Assembly: GCA_020048795.1 (NCBI GenBank)
Contig: JAIFMA010000039.1
Coordinates: forward strand, 1-35,890
Direction: 5' to 3'
DNA: 35,890 bases
Source of the DNA: Rhodoferax sp.
GTDB taxonomy: Bacteria > Pseudomonadota > Gammaproteobacteria > Burkholderiales > Burkholderiaceae_C
Part shown: positions 1 through 8,938 of the stretch, piece after piece
Layout of the letters: every line of letters starts with the position of its first letter
Position numbering within the stretch: position 1 is the first letter of the stretch
Notes under the pieces: model-generated
Told to the model about the DNA's origin: nothing
Seen by the model: the letters and a program-made list of their open reading frames with translations, nothing else
Databases searched by the model: none
Translations under genes and position numbers: made by a program

Positions 1-336
1 GCGACCAAGTCACTGATTCAAAGCGCCACCCCCGACACCGCTGAACTACGCCCGGCTCTGGCCGCCGTGCTGGGTTTTTACCCACCCGGCAGCTATGTGC
101 AACTGGCCAATGGTGAGACCGCCGTGGTGATCAAACGTGGCCTGCGCGCCACCACGCCGCATGTCGCCAGCATCGTCAACGCCAGTGGCATGGCGCTTGC
201 CAAATATCTCTATCACGACACCGGCGACCCCCTGGCACCCCTGAGCACCGTGCGGGCACCGGTGGCCAGTAACACGGTCAAGGTTCGAGTCAACCTGGAA
301 AAGGTGCGTCGCCTGCGCTTGCAACACGGGCTTTAA
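1..336 (+). CDS. C-terminal fragment of a probable HD-GYP domain phosphodiesterase (5' truncated by window edge)
   Basis: Frame 1 is open from base 1 (ATKSLIQSATPDTAELRPALAAVLGFYPPGSYVQLANGETAVVIKRG...) to TAA at 334-336. 'GFYPPGSYVQLANGETAVVI' is typical of HD-GYP C-termini. Confidence 0.6.
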   Translation, partial: ATKSLIQSATPDTAELRPALAAVLGFYPPGSYVQLANGETAVVIKRGLRATTPHVASIVNASGMALAKYLYHDTGDPLAPLSTVRAPVASNTVKVRVNLEKVRRLRLQHGL

Positions 337-617
337 TATCAATCGCAAGGGTAAATCCACCGGCTTCCAGCCGGTCAGCTTCAGCTATGAGTATTTTGGG
401 TAGTGGCATTGGTTGCGGAAATATGAATTTCAGACATCCTGATCCGGTCGGAAAACCGGTTGGCACCAAACTCACTGTCAATGCTCACTTTTTTTGGTTT
501 TCCCCTAGCAGGGTCAAAACGGATCAGGAATTCTGAATTTATAAATTGGTTAAGCTGTGCGTGAAAGGTCTCTGTGTCTTGCCGTAACAGTGAAATTATT
601 TGGTGCATGAATCTCTT

Positions 618-960
618 CTGCTGCAACCCGAACCCGCAATTACAAGAGGAGGACGCAGCAGGACGCGTCGTTCAGGCGACGCGTATCAGGACTTCAAGTC
701 CGAAATTCAAACCCTCCGGCTTCAGCCGGTAGTTTTTTAGTGGGGTTCACCCACTGGGTGACAGCGCTACGCACCCGATTGAGCCACCGGCAACGCGCCT
801 GGGGGCGTTGCTCCTCTTTGCGTGCAGGAGCCCGCTAGGTCGTCGCCCTTAAAGGTCGCAGCCATGCGAGAGGCATGGCGTGCTCAAGCCGTCCAGACGT
901 ACCGCCAGCGGCCCACTCGGGCGCGTCCAACCGAGAAATCTAGGTTGAAATGGAGCGCCA
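618..960 (+). ncRNA. Highly structured RNA candidate, HEARO / IscB omega-RNA-like, with no IscB ORF adjacent
   Basis: Dense series of perfect stems: CTGCTGC 618-624/GCAGCAG 655-661; ACGCGTCG 663-670/CGACGCGT 677-684; GGAC 689-692/GTCC 698-701; CCGGC 716-720/GCCGG 725-729; GTGGG 740-744/CCCAC 750-754; CAACGC 791-796/GCGTTG 805-810; CTCCT 811-815/AGGAG 826-830; GCCATGC 861-867/GCATGGC 873-879; GGCGC 920-924/GCGCC 955-959 enclosing CAACC 928-932/GGTTG 943-947. No convincing ORF. Strand and class are inferred from overall appearance. Confidence 0.5.
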
Positions 961-1038
961 TGGGGCTGTCTAATGGCTCACCCTGGTGCGGACTGACAAC
1001 TGACAGAAATCATGACACCTGCTTATCCATCAAACTGC

Positions 1039-2220
1039 TCAACCCGTGCCGTCGTTCACACGGTGTGCCGGTATCCCCAGCATCGAGAAGTAGCGACTGA
1101 GATCGCCTTCTTCGCGCATCACCTCCTGCATCAAGGCCGGCAACGGCAGTCTGCCCCAAGTAACGGCACGCTTGACCAGATAGGGCGTGGGGCTATGCGG
1201 CTCGGTGCGGGCGAGGTAAGCGGCGACCAGTTCCAACAACTGATAGGCCTCGGCACGGCTTGAGATCGACCCCGAAAGAACCGGTGCGTCTTTCATTGGG
1301 GCGGGCGGCGGGGTTAGGTCGTCGTTCATCGAATCGGTCACAGGTTCTGATATGGACGGGCTGGTCTCGGTGATTGGTGATTCTTGCTGCGGCACGATGG
1401 CATCACGCGGATCCCGGTCTTCAAGAAGACTTCTAATTGCCTGGCGAATTTTTAACAGTGTCTCGGCCACTTTGGACTGGCTGGGCGCTTCAGCAGCCAA
1501 TTTGTCATCCAGCAGGGCCGTGAGCAGCGCCCATTCATCGATGGCACGATTGACGCTGTCGTCTAGCTCAGCAAGTGATTTCAGGTGAGATTGTGCGGCA
1601 TCCAGAATGGCCTGCCGCGTTATCGGTGGTTCGTCAGTGGTTCTTTTCTTGGCTATTTTTTTTGGACTGAATTCATGGGAAACAGCCCGCTGCCACTGAT
1701 CCAGATTGATGAACGGCGGTGCCATGTCTGGCCACGGCAGTAGTGGCAAATGCAACAGCAGGGTGTGTGACAGCACATCGTTGGCCCAAACAAAGGGCGC
1801 TGCGCGCAGATCCGCCTCATCGGGTTCAAACAAGGGGTGCAGCGCTTGCCAATATGATTGGCACAATCCAATCAAGAGCCGGGTACCCGCGATGAAGCCG
1901 TCCATGCCATACAGATGGATCCAGGTCTCAGTCAGCCATCCGGCGATTTGCAGATCTTTGCTTCGACACACAATTGCATCGACACACAGGCTTTCAACTG
2001 CGCGCCAGTCCGCCTTCTTGAGCGGCCTGACCCATTCGCCCATCGGCAACGAAGCATCGTCTTCCGAGCGGGCCTCCTTGATTTGCGCAAAGGTGTCGGT
2101 GTACCGCAATGATGGCCCGCAAGGTTCATCTTGCGTCAGCGGTGCTAAAAGAGGTACCAAGTCCACCACGAAGCCGGTTATTTTTGCCATGTGAATTGAT
2201 GCTTTCAGGGAAGATTCCAT
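1039..2220 (-). CDS. tssA: T6SS protein TssA (ImpA N-terminal domain family)
   Basis: LLAPLTQDEPCGPSLRYTDTFAQIKEARSEDD...ADWRAVESLCVDAIVCRSKDLQIAGWLTETWIHLYGMDGFIAGTRLL is typical ImpA_N. The start could instead be the ATG at 2190 (MAKITGF). Confidence 0.93.
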   Translation of the reverse strand: MESSLKASIHMAKITGFVVDLVPLLAPLTQDEPCGPSLRYTDTFAQIKEARSEDDASLPMGEWVRPLKKADWRAVESLCVDAIVCRSKDLQIAGWLTETWIHLYGMDGFIAGTRLLIGLCQSYWQALHPLFEPDEADLRAAPFVWANDVLSHTLLLHLPLLPWPDMAPPFINLDQWQRAVSHEFSPKKIAKKRTTDEPPITRQAILDAAQSHLKSLAELDDSVNRAIDEWALLTALLDDKLAAEAPSQSKVAETLLKIRQAIRSLLEDRDPRDAIVPQQESPITETSPSISEPVTDSMNDDLTPPPAPMKDAPVLSGSISSRAEAYQLLELVAAYLARTEPHSPTPYLVKRAVTWGRLPLPALMQEVMREEGDLSRYFSMLGIPAHRVNDGTG

Positions 2221-5200
2221 TCAGGCGCGCGCGCCGGAAAGACCAAAGGCCAGATGGCGGGCGTTTTTTTGCCGGCAGGACTCAGCGATACGCGCAGAAA
2301 AACACGGGCACGTCCGCCGGGTGGAACCTGCGCTGCATCGCTGACCTGAGCGGCCTGAATTGGAAACTCAAACTTGAGCAATTGGGATCGCGCGTTGAAG
2401 CCTGAACGTTGCGCGGTGTCCTGATCGCGGTGACGAGCAATGAAAGTGAAAAGTGCCCAGGGGTTGTTGAATCGGTAAGCAATGGTCCGACCATCGGTCA
2501 GCATACGTGGTTGCGAAGGATCCATCCTGGCAACAAGCGGTGAGTCTTTGGCGATTCGCAACATCAGTGAAATCGGCATGCCATATTGCCAGCGCAGTGT
2601 GCGAGACGGATCACGCAGCTTGAGACTTTGATCACCGACTTCAAGCGACCAGTCGATGATCTTGCCGCCTTCAATCTCGGCAGGCGTATTGCTTCGGAAC
2701 TCGATACCGATGTCATAACCTGCAACAGCGCCTTCTTCAGCGGGGTAGAGGGGAGCCAGGAAATCGCGCACACGCTCAAATTCGCCAACGAAACGGCGAG
2801 CCGCTTTACCCGGTATCTGGGCACGCGGCGAGCTGTCAAGACGACTGTCCTTGAGGGTACGGACCACCGGTTCAAACGCTTTCAGGATAGCCGCCACATC
2901 TTCAGGATCGGCAATTTGAAGCTCTCGCCCGGCGACAAGGTCAAATGGGTGACGGCCTGCGAGAACCTGGTTGAAGCGGGTGGCAAATTGTGTCCACTCT
3001 TCTTGTTGATGACGGAAATGCAGGTCGAAGCATCGTGCGAGCAAGGCGTTGTAGCTTTGAGAATGGCGTTCGGCAAAGTAATCGCCGGGTCGGCTGGCTG
3101 GGGCCTTTCCGATCAGTTTGTCGATACAGTTGTCCATAGTGACTTCGGCACCCGTGAGCATGAATTGCTCCAGTAGCAGGATGCTGCTATTGGGGTTCTT
3201 GAGCCGGTAACGCTCGATATCGCGGTTGATCGACTGCCACCGTTGGCCGAGTGTCGATGTCGCGCCAGAACGATCCAGAGTCGCCATGAAGGTTTGTGCT
3301 TGCTTTCCGAGGAATTCGGCCCGGGTGAACTGCTGTCCAAGATAGGCCGCAAGCGAAGAAATGTCGGCGACACCGAAAGCATTCAATATGGGTCCACGTT
3401 CTCCTTGCCAGCCCTTGAAGTCGCGTCCACGCATTGCATAAAGCTCAGACTGGATAAAAAGGTTGTCAACTAGGTTCACTCGTTCCAACGCATCGCGCGA
3501 AACAAGATTGCGCAATTCTTCGGCATTGGCGCTGGCACCGAGTTCAGTCAGCAAGGTCTGCAACTTTGCGAGGCGTTGCTGCGCTGCCTCAAAAGTCGTC
3601 GCCTGAACATCGATGCCGCTCGAGCTTTCAAGGGATCCGACCGGGTAGATGGTCGCCGCTTCTGCCGCAAGGTCCACCACCAAATGCGAAAAATGGGCAT
3701 TGAGCGCGATCTCGATGGACGGACGCACAGACGTGGGGAAAGCCCCAAGTCCCTCGGCAAAGTAGCGTTTGCGTATGTCACCCATTGCCAGCGCCGAGTC
3801 CAGCCGTGGCAGATCCCACACCACTACAGAGCGCAGCGGCAAGGCAGGAATGTCGCGCTCACGTGTTGCCGCCATGAACGGCTGACTCAACAGTGATGTG
3901 AGGGCATTCCTAAGTGCCACCCGTTCTGGTGCCAGAAAAAATCTGCCTTCCTTGTCGTTCCAGAGAATACCGGGCTGAGATTTGCCGAAGTACAGGTTAA
4001 ATTCGCTGCGAAACTTCTGAAAACTTTCTTCTGCACGGGCACGAACAATGTCGACCTCCCCCTGTCCTAACAACCTGTTCTGGGCGATACGCACTAAAGT
4101 GCGGTCGTATCCCTGCCCAAGCGATAACGATGGTTGCCGCATCCAGCCCCCTTTCCCAGATGCAATCAAGTCTTCTTGTTCCTTGATGGCAGAGATGATG
4201 CCACGGTATCCGCTGATCACCTGAGCAAATTGGCTTCGATCAGCACTGGCCGTTGTCAGCGACGGCCACTGCTGCGCCAACACCTTTTCAGTGGTCAGCA
4301 ACTCATTGTTGATAAAAAGTTGGGTTTCCATTTGCCCGATTGCCTTGTTCAAGGCGCAACGCAGCACTTCTTGGACGCGCCCAATGGGCAGTGACAGCGC
4401 ACTGCCATCGGCGGCAGCGGCACGTCGGAAAAAGTGCAGACTCCGGGTGACATCGGCCGGTAGTTCGGCTCCTAACGCGTAACGCACTGTAGTCCGGAGG
4501 TCATCTGCGGAACTGGTGGCGGGGTTGCGCAGCCGATCCAGCGCCTGAAGTACCTGATCAAGTTGCTCTACTTCTGCCAAATAACGCTGTACAGCGGCAA
4601 ACTCCGGCAGTTCATCAACCTGAAGCCCGTTTCTGCGTGGTCCCTCAGATATCGCGTTAAAACTTGGAGGCGGTTTGCAGCTTGCACCGATGATGAAGAG
4701 ACCGGTGCTATCGTCTTGCTCAGCCCCACTGAGTTTGGCAATGCGGGAAAGCAATTCGCGTCGTAATGTGGCAACAGCCACGTCACCGAATTCGCGATCG
4801 ATACGTTCGATCACTCTTGCGTCAAAGTCGTCAAAGAAACGCCACGAACCCGGCATGAAAAAGGAATGTGTTCGGTCGGTTCGCAGGCGCTCGCTCATGC
4901 TCAACAACGATAGGGCCTGATTTCGGTACCATGCATCCGGAATTGACTCACCGCGCTGATTCGCCTGATTACGGTATTTGGTGTCACTTTGAAGTTTGGC
5001 CAGGGCCGATGTCAAGGTCGAATTGTGCTGGTACAACTGATAGGTGCTGAACGCCAGTCCAGCGCACCAACCGCCTAGGAACAGGATGGCGGTCCATCGC
5101 AGTGCCCGGTGCAGAACCGGTCGGGTCAGGGTTTGTGAGCGAGAAGGACGGGTTAGACCGTATTCAAGAAATATCTTCTTCTCAAATAAGTCTCGCAGGA

Positions 5201-6236
5201 ATGCCGGTTGCCTAACGAGTTGGGCGATAAGGTCAGCGCCTGATTTAGAATCTGATTTCGCATCTGCTTCCTGTTCAACCTCATTGGCAACCAGCACCTG
5301 CGCGGCCTCTCCACTGTCGCCGGTGAGGTAAATGCCCCGGAAAAAGAACGGCTCGTGATAGGCACTGGGCCGCATCAGTTCGTCAACATAGATCTGCAGT
5401 TTGGCCCGCATACTCCCGATGCGCGCAGGCAATAGCAGCAACTCTCCGCTCTCCTGCTGTGCAGCGCCAATGGCGAACAACTCTGCAGACACGTCCGAAA
5501 CCGAGCCCACCATGGTATTTGAAGCCGTATCGACCCAGTGTGACTGGTAGGTTGTGGATAGATCGTAAGGTGATGACCAGCCCAGCATGCTTGCCCGTAG
5601 CGGCTCGGGCAGCGCGCGCGCAAACGAACTAAAACCTTCCAGATGCTCCGCACCGGTGACCAAGACATACACCGCAAAGCGCATGGCGAATCGGTTTTGC
5701 GCCAACCACAATCTTCGGTGAGCGAGCTTGGCACGCTTGGATATCTCCAACAGGGTATCGGCGCTGTCCTGTAGCAGCAGAGACGCAGGAATCGTAACGA
5801 CAACAGAATCGAAGGGTCGTTGCGGACGGTATGTTCGGCACAATCCCAGAAATTCGTCCCACGGCTTCTCGGCTGCATCTTCATCGTCCGGAGACCCCAA
5901 AAATGCACCCTGAATATCAATAACAATGCCACGGTCAAAGAAGTGCCATGAAATGCCCTGCGTTGCCGCTGCAGAAGCGGATTCGGTACTGAGTGCACTG
6001 GCGACTCCGGAAATGCCGTACCGATTGGCGCGCGATGCAATGTTGCTCTCGATTAACTCTACGGCTTGCCGAAATGAGCTGCGTAATGAATCGAACCGCA
6101 ATTTGGCAATCTGGGGATCGCTGGCAGCCTTGACGTTGGAACGACGCGCAGCAAAATAAATCACCATGCCAAGGATCAGCACGACGACGATTGCCAAAAC
6201 CACGATGGAGATCAGAAAGTATTGATCCGTTAGCAT
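2205..6236 (-). CDS. tssM: T6SS membrane complex protein TssM (IcmF-like)
   Basis: 1343 aa; N-terminal TM, later TM (WTAILFLGGWCAGLAF), long periplasmic region with IcmF-like C-terminus; sits between tssL and tssA. No Walker A seen. Confidence 0.93.
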   Translation of the reverse strand: MLTDQYFLISIVVLAIVVVLILGMVIYFAARRSNVKAASDPQIAKLRFDSLRSSFRQAVELIESNIASRANRYGISGVASALSTESASAAATQGISWHFFDRGIVIDIQGAFLGSPDDEDAAEKPWDEFLGLCRTYRPQRPFDSVVVTIPASLLLQDSADTLLEISKRAKLAHRRLWLAQNRFAMRFAVYVLVTGAEHLEGFSSFARALPEPLRASMLGWSSPYDLSTTYQSHWVDTASNTMVGSVSDVSAELFAIGAAQQESGELLLLPARIGSMRAKLQIYVDELMRPSAYHEPFFFRGIYLTGDSGEAAQVLVANEVEQEADAKSDSKSGADLIAQLVRQPAFLRDLFEKKIFLEYGLTRPSRSQTLTRPVLHRALRWTAILFLGGWCAGLAFSTYQLYQHNSTLTSALAKLQSDTKYRNQANQRGESIPDAWYRNQALSLLSMSERLRTDRTHSFFMPGSWRFFDDFDARVIERIDREFGDVAVATLRRELLSRIAKLSGAEQDDSTGLFIIGASCKPPPSFNAISEGPRRNGLQVDELPEFAAVQRYLAEVEQLDQVLQALDRLRNPATSSADDLRTTVRYALGAELPADVTRSLHFFRRAAAADGSALSLPIGRVQEVLRCALNKAIGQMETQLFINNELLTTEKVLAQQWPSLTTASADRSQFAQVISGYRGIISAIKEQEDLIASGKGGWMRQPSLSLGQGYDRTLVRIAQNRLLGQGEVDIVRARAEESFQKFRSEFNLYFGKSQPGILWNDKEGRFFLAPERVALRNALTSLLSQPFMAATRERDIPALPLRSVVVWDLPRLDSALAMGDIRKRYFAEGLGAFPTSVRPSIEIALNAHFSHLVVDLAAEAATIYPVGSLESSSGIDVQATTFEAAQQRLAKLQTLLTELGASANAEELRNLVSRDALERVNLVDNLFIQSELYAMRGRDFKGWQGERGPILNAFGVADISSLAAYLGQQFTRAEFLGKQAQTFMATLDRSGATSTLGQRWQSINRDIERYRLKNPNSSILLLEQFMLTGAEVTMDNCIDKLIGKAPASRPGDYFAERHSQSYNALLARCFDLHFRHQQEEWTQFATRFNQVLAGRHPFDLVAGRELQIADPEDVAAILKAFEPVVRTLKDSRLDSSPRAQIPGKAARRFVGEFERVRDFLAPLYPAEEGAVAGYDIGIEFRSNTPAEIEGGKIIDWSLEVGDQSLKLRDPSRTLRWQYGMPISLMLRIAKDSPLVARMDPSQPRMLTDGRTIAYRFNNPWALFTFIARHRDQDTAQRSGFNARSQLLKFEFPIQAAQVSDAAQVPPGGRARVFLRVSLSPAGKKTPAIWPLVFPARAPEWNLP

Positions 6237-6278
6237 GGCTGTGCCTTGGGTTGGCAGTGAATCAGGGTCATTTCAGCC

Positions 6279-7052
6279 TCATCTGGAAGGGACAAACCAC
6301 ACCGGCTGCAACATCTGCCTGACAGGCCAGGTTTGCCATAGCCACAGCAATTCTGAAATGGCAAGAAGGCTGGCGATGCTCAGCAGGAAAAGCACCGACC
6401 ATCGGCTGAGAGTGGGTAGCTTGCGCGGCGCAATATGCGATAGCGTGCTGGCATAAGCACGCTCTGACACCACCCGGTCACGACCAGAAAAATCGGCCGA
6501 GCGCTGATAGACAAACTGGAACAACTCTTCCCGATAGCCACGAAGGCGCTCGACATCCGCACTCCCGCGGAACTTGCCTTGAAACCCCAGCGCCAGCGCA
6601 AACAGATACAGACGTGCGATATTGCGTCGCGAAGGCTCCCGATCAGTGAGTATCTCCTCAATTCGGGAAAAAACCCGGTCGCCAGCGATGTTGCTCCGAA
6701 ACAGGGTTGACTCCAGTAGATGCTCAGTCCAGTGTTCGCGCCCCAGCCATGAAGTATGGAGCAATATTTCATCTGCCAGTGCCGCCTTGAGGTATCGTGC
6801 ATCGGCGACGTTTTCCAGTTCAAACCGTGAACTCTCGCGCCGCGACTCAAGTGTTTGCAGTTCAAGCAGGTTCTCCAGGTGCTTGTTCATGGCTTGTGCG
6901 GCGGCTTGGGGATCGGTTTCACCGCTCCCCATCGTCCTGTTGCGTGCCTTCACAGTTTCGTCATAGAACATCCGAAATTGCTGGGTTAGATGGTCATCGA
7001 CTGCATTGTCCGGTTGCGAGCGTGCCATGAGGCGGGGCCTTTCAGAGATCAA
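6279..7052 (-). CDS. tssL: T6SS protein TssL (DotU/IcmH family)
   Basis: 257 aa; 'LADEILLHTSWLGREHWTEHLLESTLFRSNIAGDRVFSRIEEIL...LYLFALALGFQGKFRG...YREELFQFVY' DotU pattern with C-terminal TM; ATGA overlap with tssK. Confidence 0.95.
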   Translation of the reverse strand: MISERPRLMARSQPDNAVDDHLTQQFRMFYDETVKARNRTMGSGETDPQAAAQAMNKHLENLLELQTLESRRESSRFELENVADARYLKAALADEILLHTSWLGREHWTEHLLESTLFRSNIAGDRVFSRIEEILTDREPSRRNIARLYLFALALGFQGKFRGSADVERLRGYREELFQFVYQRSADFSGRDRVVSERAYASTLSHIAPRKLPTLSRWSVLFLLSIASLLAISELLWLWQTWPVRQMLQPVWFVPSR

Positions 7053-8380
7053 TTTTTGATAAATAGCACGATTTCTTGAGGACGTTGTGCCGTGGCGCCT
7101 TCGTTGGCGTTGGCGATCACCAATGATTCATCCGGCACGGTCAGTGAGTTGCTGATCTGAATCGCATAAAGCAAGTAGCCCGTGCCAGGGCGTACACCAA
7201 GCTCATCGGCAAATTCAAGCGGTGAACGAACTGCACCGAGAACCCGCCGCTCGCGCAGTGAGGCATAGGCCGACATCGAGCCGACGATCGCACTGTCCAT
7301 CCAGGCCATCAGATCTTTGTCCGACTGACCGCGCAGTCCAACGATCAGCCGCGAGCCAGTAAGCCAATCCGGCTTGAGACTAATCTCGAATGCACCTTGG
7401 CTAAAGTCGAACTTGTATTCGCGATAGTCCTGACTGACTTCCGCCAACGCACCAGTCAGTGAAAACAGAATCGGCTTAAACACAGACCAGGGATCTTCAT
7501 GGTTGTAGTCCATTGGCACAGGAGGTAGTCCGCCGGGCCTGAGCAGGCTTAGTGAAGCCAGCAAAGAGCAAAGAGCCCAATACAGTGGCAGCGGGTGCAG
7601 GTGTGGGGTGCGCAATACCGCCTCGGTATAGGGCAAATCTGACAGAAGACTGCGCAGCCGATCCTTCAATTCGAGGTGGGCGAGGCGATCATCAATTTTC
7701 GATGACGGTACAGCCGTTTGTTTGGCGACAAAGGCTGCCTTGCCCCTGATTTGACCGAGCAGGTTGGAGACGTTTATCCACAGCGGGTTATCCCTGGATA
7801 TTTCAAGAAGTGGCGGCAGCAACTCGCTCATCTTGGTGATCTCATTGTCCTTGAGTACCGCACCCAGACACAGGAACACATGACTGCCAGCCGGTACGCT
7901 GCCTGCGCTGAGGGCCAACTGGGGCACAAGCCGCGGAATGTCAACTGGCACTGCATCCGAAACTTCATCCTCGACGGGCACCATCGCAACTGACTGGAAC
8001 CGTACCGCGGCGGAACCCTGACGCGCAACGCCGCTTATCGGGAGGGTCAGGTAAATGGCGAGTGGTTCGTTGGCGAGCTGCTCCGCATAAGGCTTGAGAG
8101 ACAACTCAAGCGTCCCGTGCTCGGCGATATTGGCAAAATAGCGAACAGCGGTGCCATCGGGCAAGATGGCCTCAAGTTCCAGAACACGCAGCAGCCCGGT
8201 CGCCAACAGTCCGCTATCGAATACCAGCCTGCGGACTCCCCAGCTAAAGGGTGAAGCGGCCAGCGTCTGCCAGGCCACCAGCGAGTCCACGCGAGCCGAA
8301 AGCTGCTGGAAGTGTTGGGGTGCCAGCAGCATGCCTTCATGCCACTGGATGCGATCAACTATCGGGCCAGCCTTAGACAT
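7049..8380 (-). CDS. tssK: T6SS baseplate protein TssK
   Basis: MSKAGPIVDRIQWHEGMLLAPQHFQQLSARVDSLVAWQ...; RBS AGGAG just upstream of the ATG at 8380 (listed ORF extends to 8407). Confidence 0.95.
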   Translation of the reverse strand: MSKAGPIVDRIQWHEGMLLAPQHFQQLSARVDSLVAWQTLAASPFSWGVRRLVFDSGLLATGLLRVLELEAILPDGTAVRYFANIAEHGTLELSLKPYAEQLANEPLAIYLTLPISGVARQGSAAVRFQSVAMVPVEDEVSDAVPVDIPRLVPQLALSAGSVPAGSHVFLCLGAVLKDNEITKMSELLPPLLEISRDNPLWINVSNLLGQIRGKAAFVAKQTAVPSSKIDDRLAHLELKDRLRSLLSDLPYTEAVLRTPHLHPLPLYWALCSLLASLSLLRPGGLPPVPMDYNHEDPWSVFKPILFSLTGALAEVSQDYREYKFDFSQGAFEISLKPDWLTGSRLIVGLRGQSDKDLMAWMDSAIVGSMSAYASLRERRVLGAVRSPLEFADELGVRPGTGYLLYAIQISNSLTVPDESLVIANANEGATAQRPQEIVLFIKN

Positions 8381-8458
8381 GTCAAACTCCTGTGCTGTAT
8401 GGGGCACCGTGCGTGCAAGTGTTGAAACAAAGGCCGGTTTTCAATGGATATCCTGACC

Positions 8459-8938
8459 TTATTCAATAGCGGAAACAGTGAAGGTTTGCGTGTCAAAAAG
8501 CAGAGTCAGATCCCCTTTGAGGTTTTCCACGCGCAGTCGATGGTTTCCCGGCAACGTGTAGTCTGCATACACCAGTACACCGACCACTCGAGGCGAACCA
8601 AAGGCATCTCCTGGAACAACCATGGTCTGACCTGGGACCAGCTCCCAGGTTCGATAGGACATGCTCAAGGGAAAGGTCTTCAGCAAGTCAGCGTTCACAG
8701 CAAACCACTTGGCAGCAGGCAACTCGTTCAGACGATCCATCATCGAATCTTCGAGCACCAATACCACATCAACCAGAACCGGACTATTTTGATTGGCTCC
8801 ATCTGTGGCAGACAGAGTGACACTTTTCCAATTCAGACGCGTCCCTTTGAAACTCAGGAATTTGGGTAGTGAACAGCCAGCCAGTTGCTGTAACAACAAA
8901 CCTGCTGCAATCCCTCGCAAAAGAGTTTTTCTATTCAT
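8459..8938 (-). CDS. tssJ: T6SS outer-membrane lipoprotein TssJ
   Basis: MNRKTLLRGIAAGLLLQQLAGCSLPKFL... lipobox LAGC; TssJ-like domain; start ATG 8936-8938 overlaps the end of the upstream carrier gene. Confidence 0.9.
   Translation of the reverse strand: MNRKTLLRGIAAGLLLQQLAGCSLPKFLSFKGTRLNWKSVTLSATDGANQNSPVLVDVVLVLEDSMMDRLNELPAAKWFAVNADLLKTFPLSMSYRTWELVPGQTMVVPGDAFGSPRVVGVLVYADYTLPGNHRLRVENLKGDLTLLFDTQTFTVSAIE

Noticed and set aside
329-400. Frame 2 peptide 'GFNINRKGKSTGFQPVSFSYEYFG*' just after the HD-GYP stop, considered as an IscB C-terminal remnant
   Set aside because: Only the 'GFNI' start is reminiscent; the rest does not fit the IscB C-terminus I recall, and the stretch is too short.
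381-626. 81-aa minus-strand ORF between the HD-GYP gene and structured RNA
   Set aside because: No recognised domain, and its start lies within the first RNA stem; cannot be distinguished from chance.
822-1100. ORF of 92 aa on + strand (and overlapping 1012..1263)
   Set aside because: Lies within the structured RNA candidate and antisense to the end of tssA; composition shows no recognisable domain.
5375-6040. 221-aa minus-strand ORF in an alternative frame
   Set aside because: Overlaps tssM in another frame; Cys/Arg-rich artefact-like composition.
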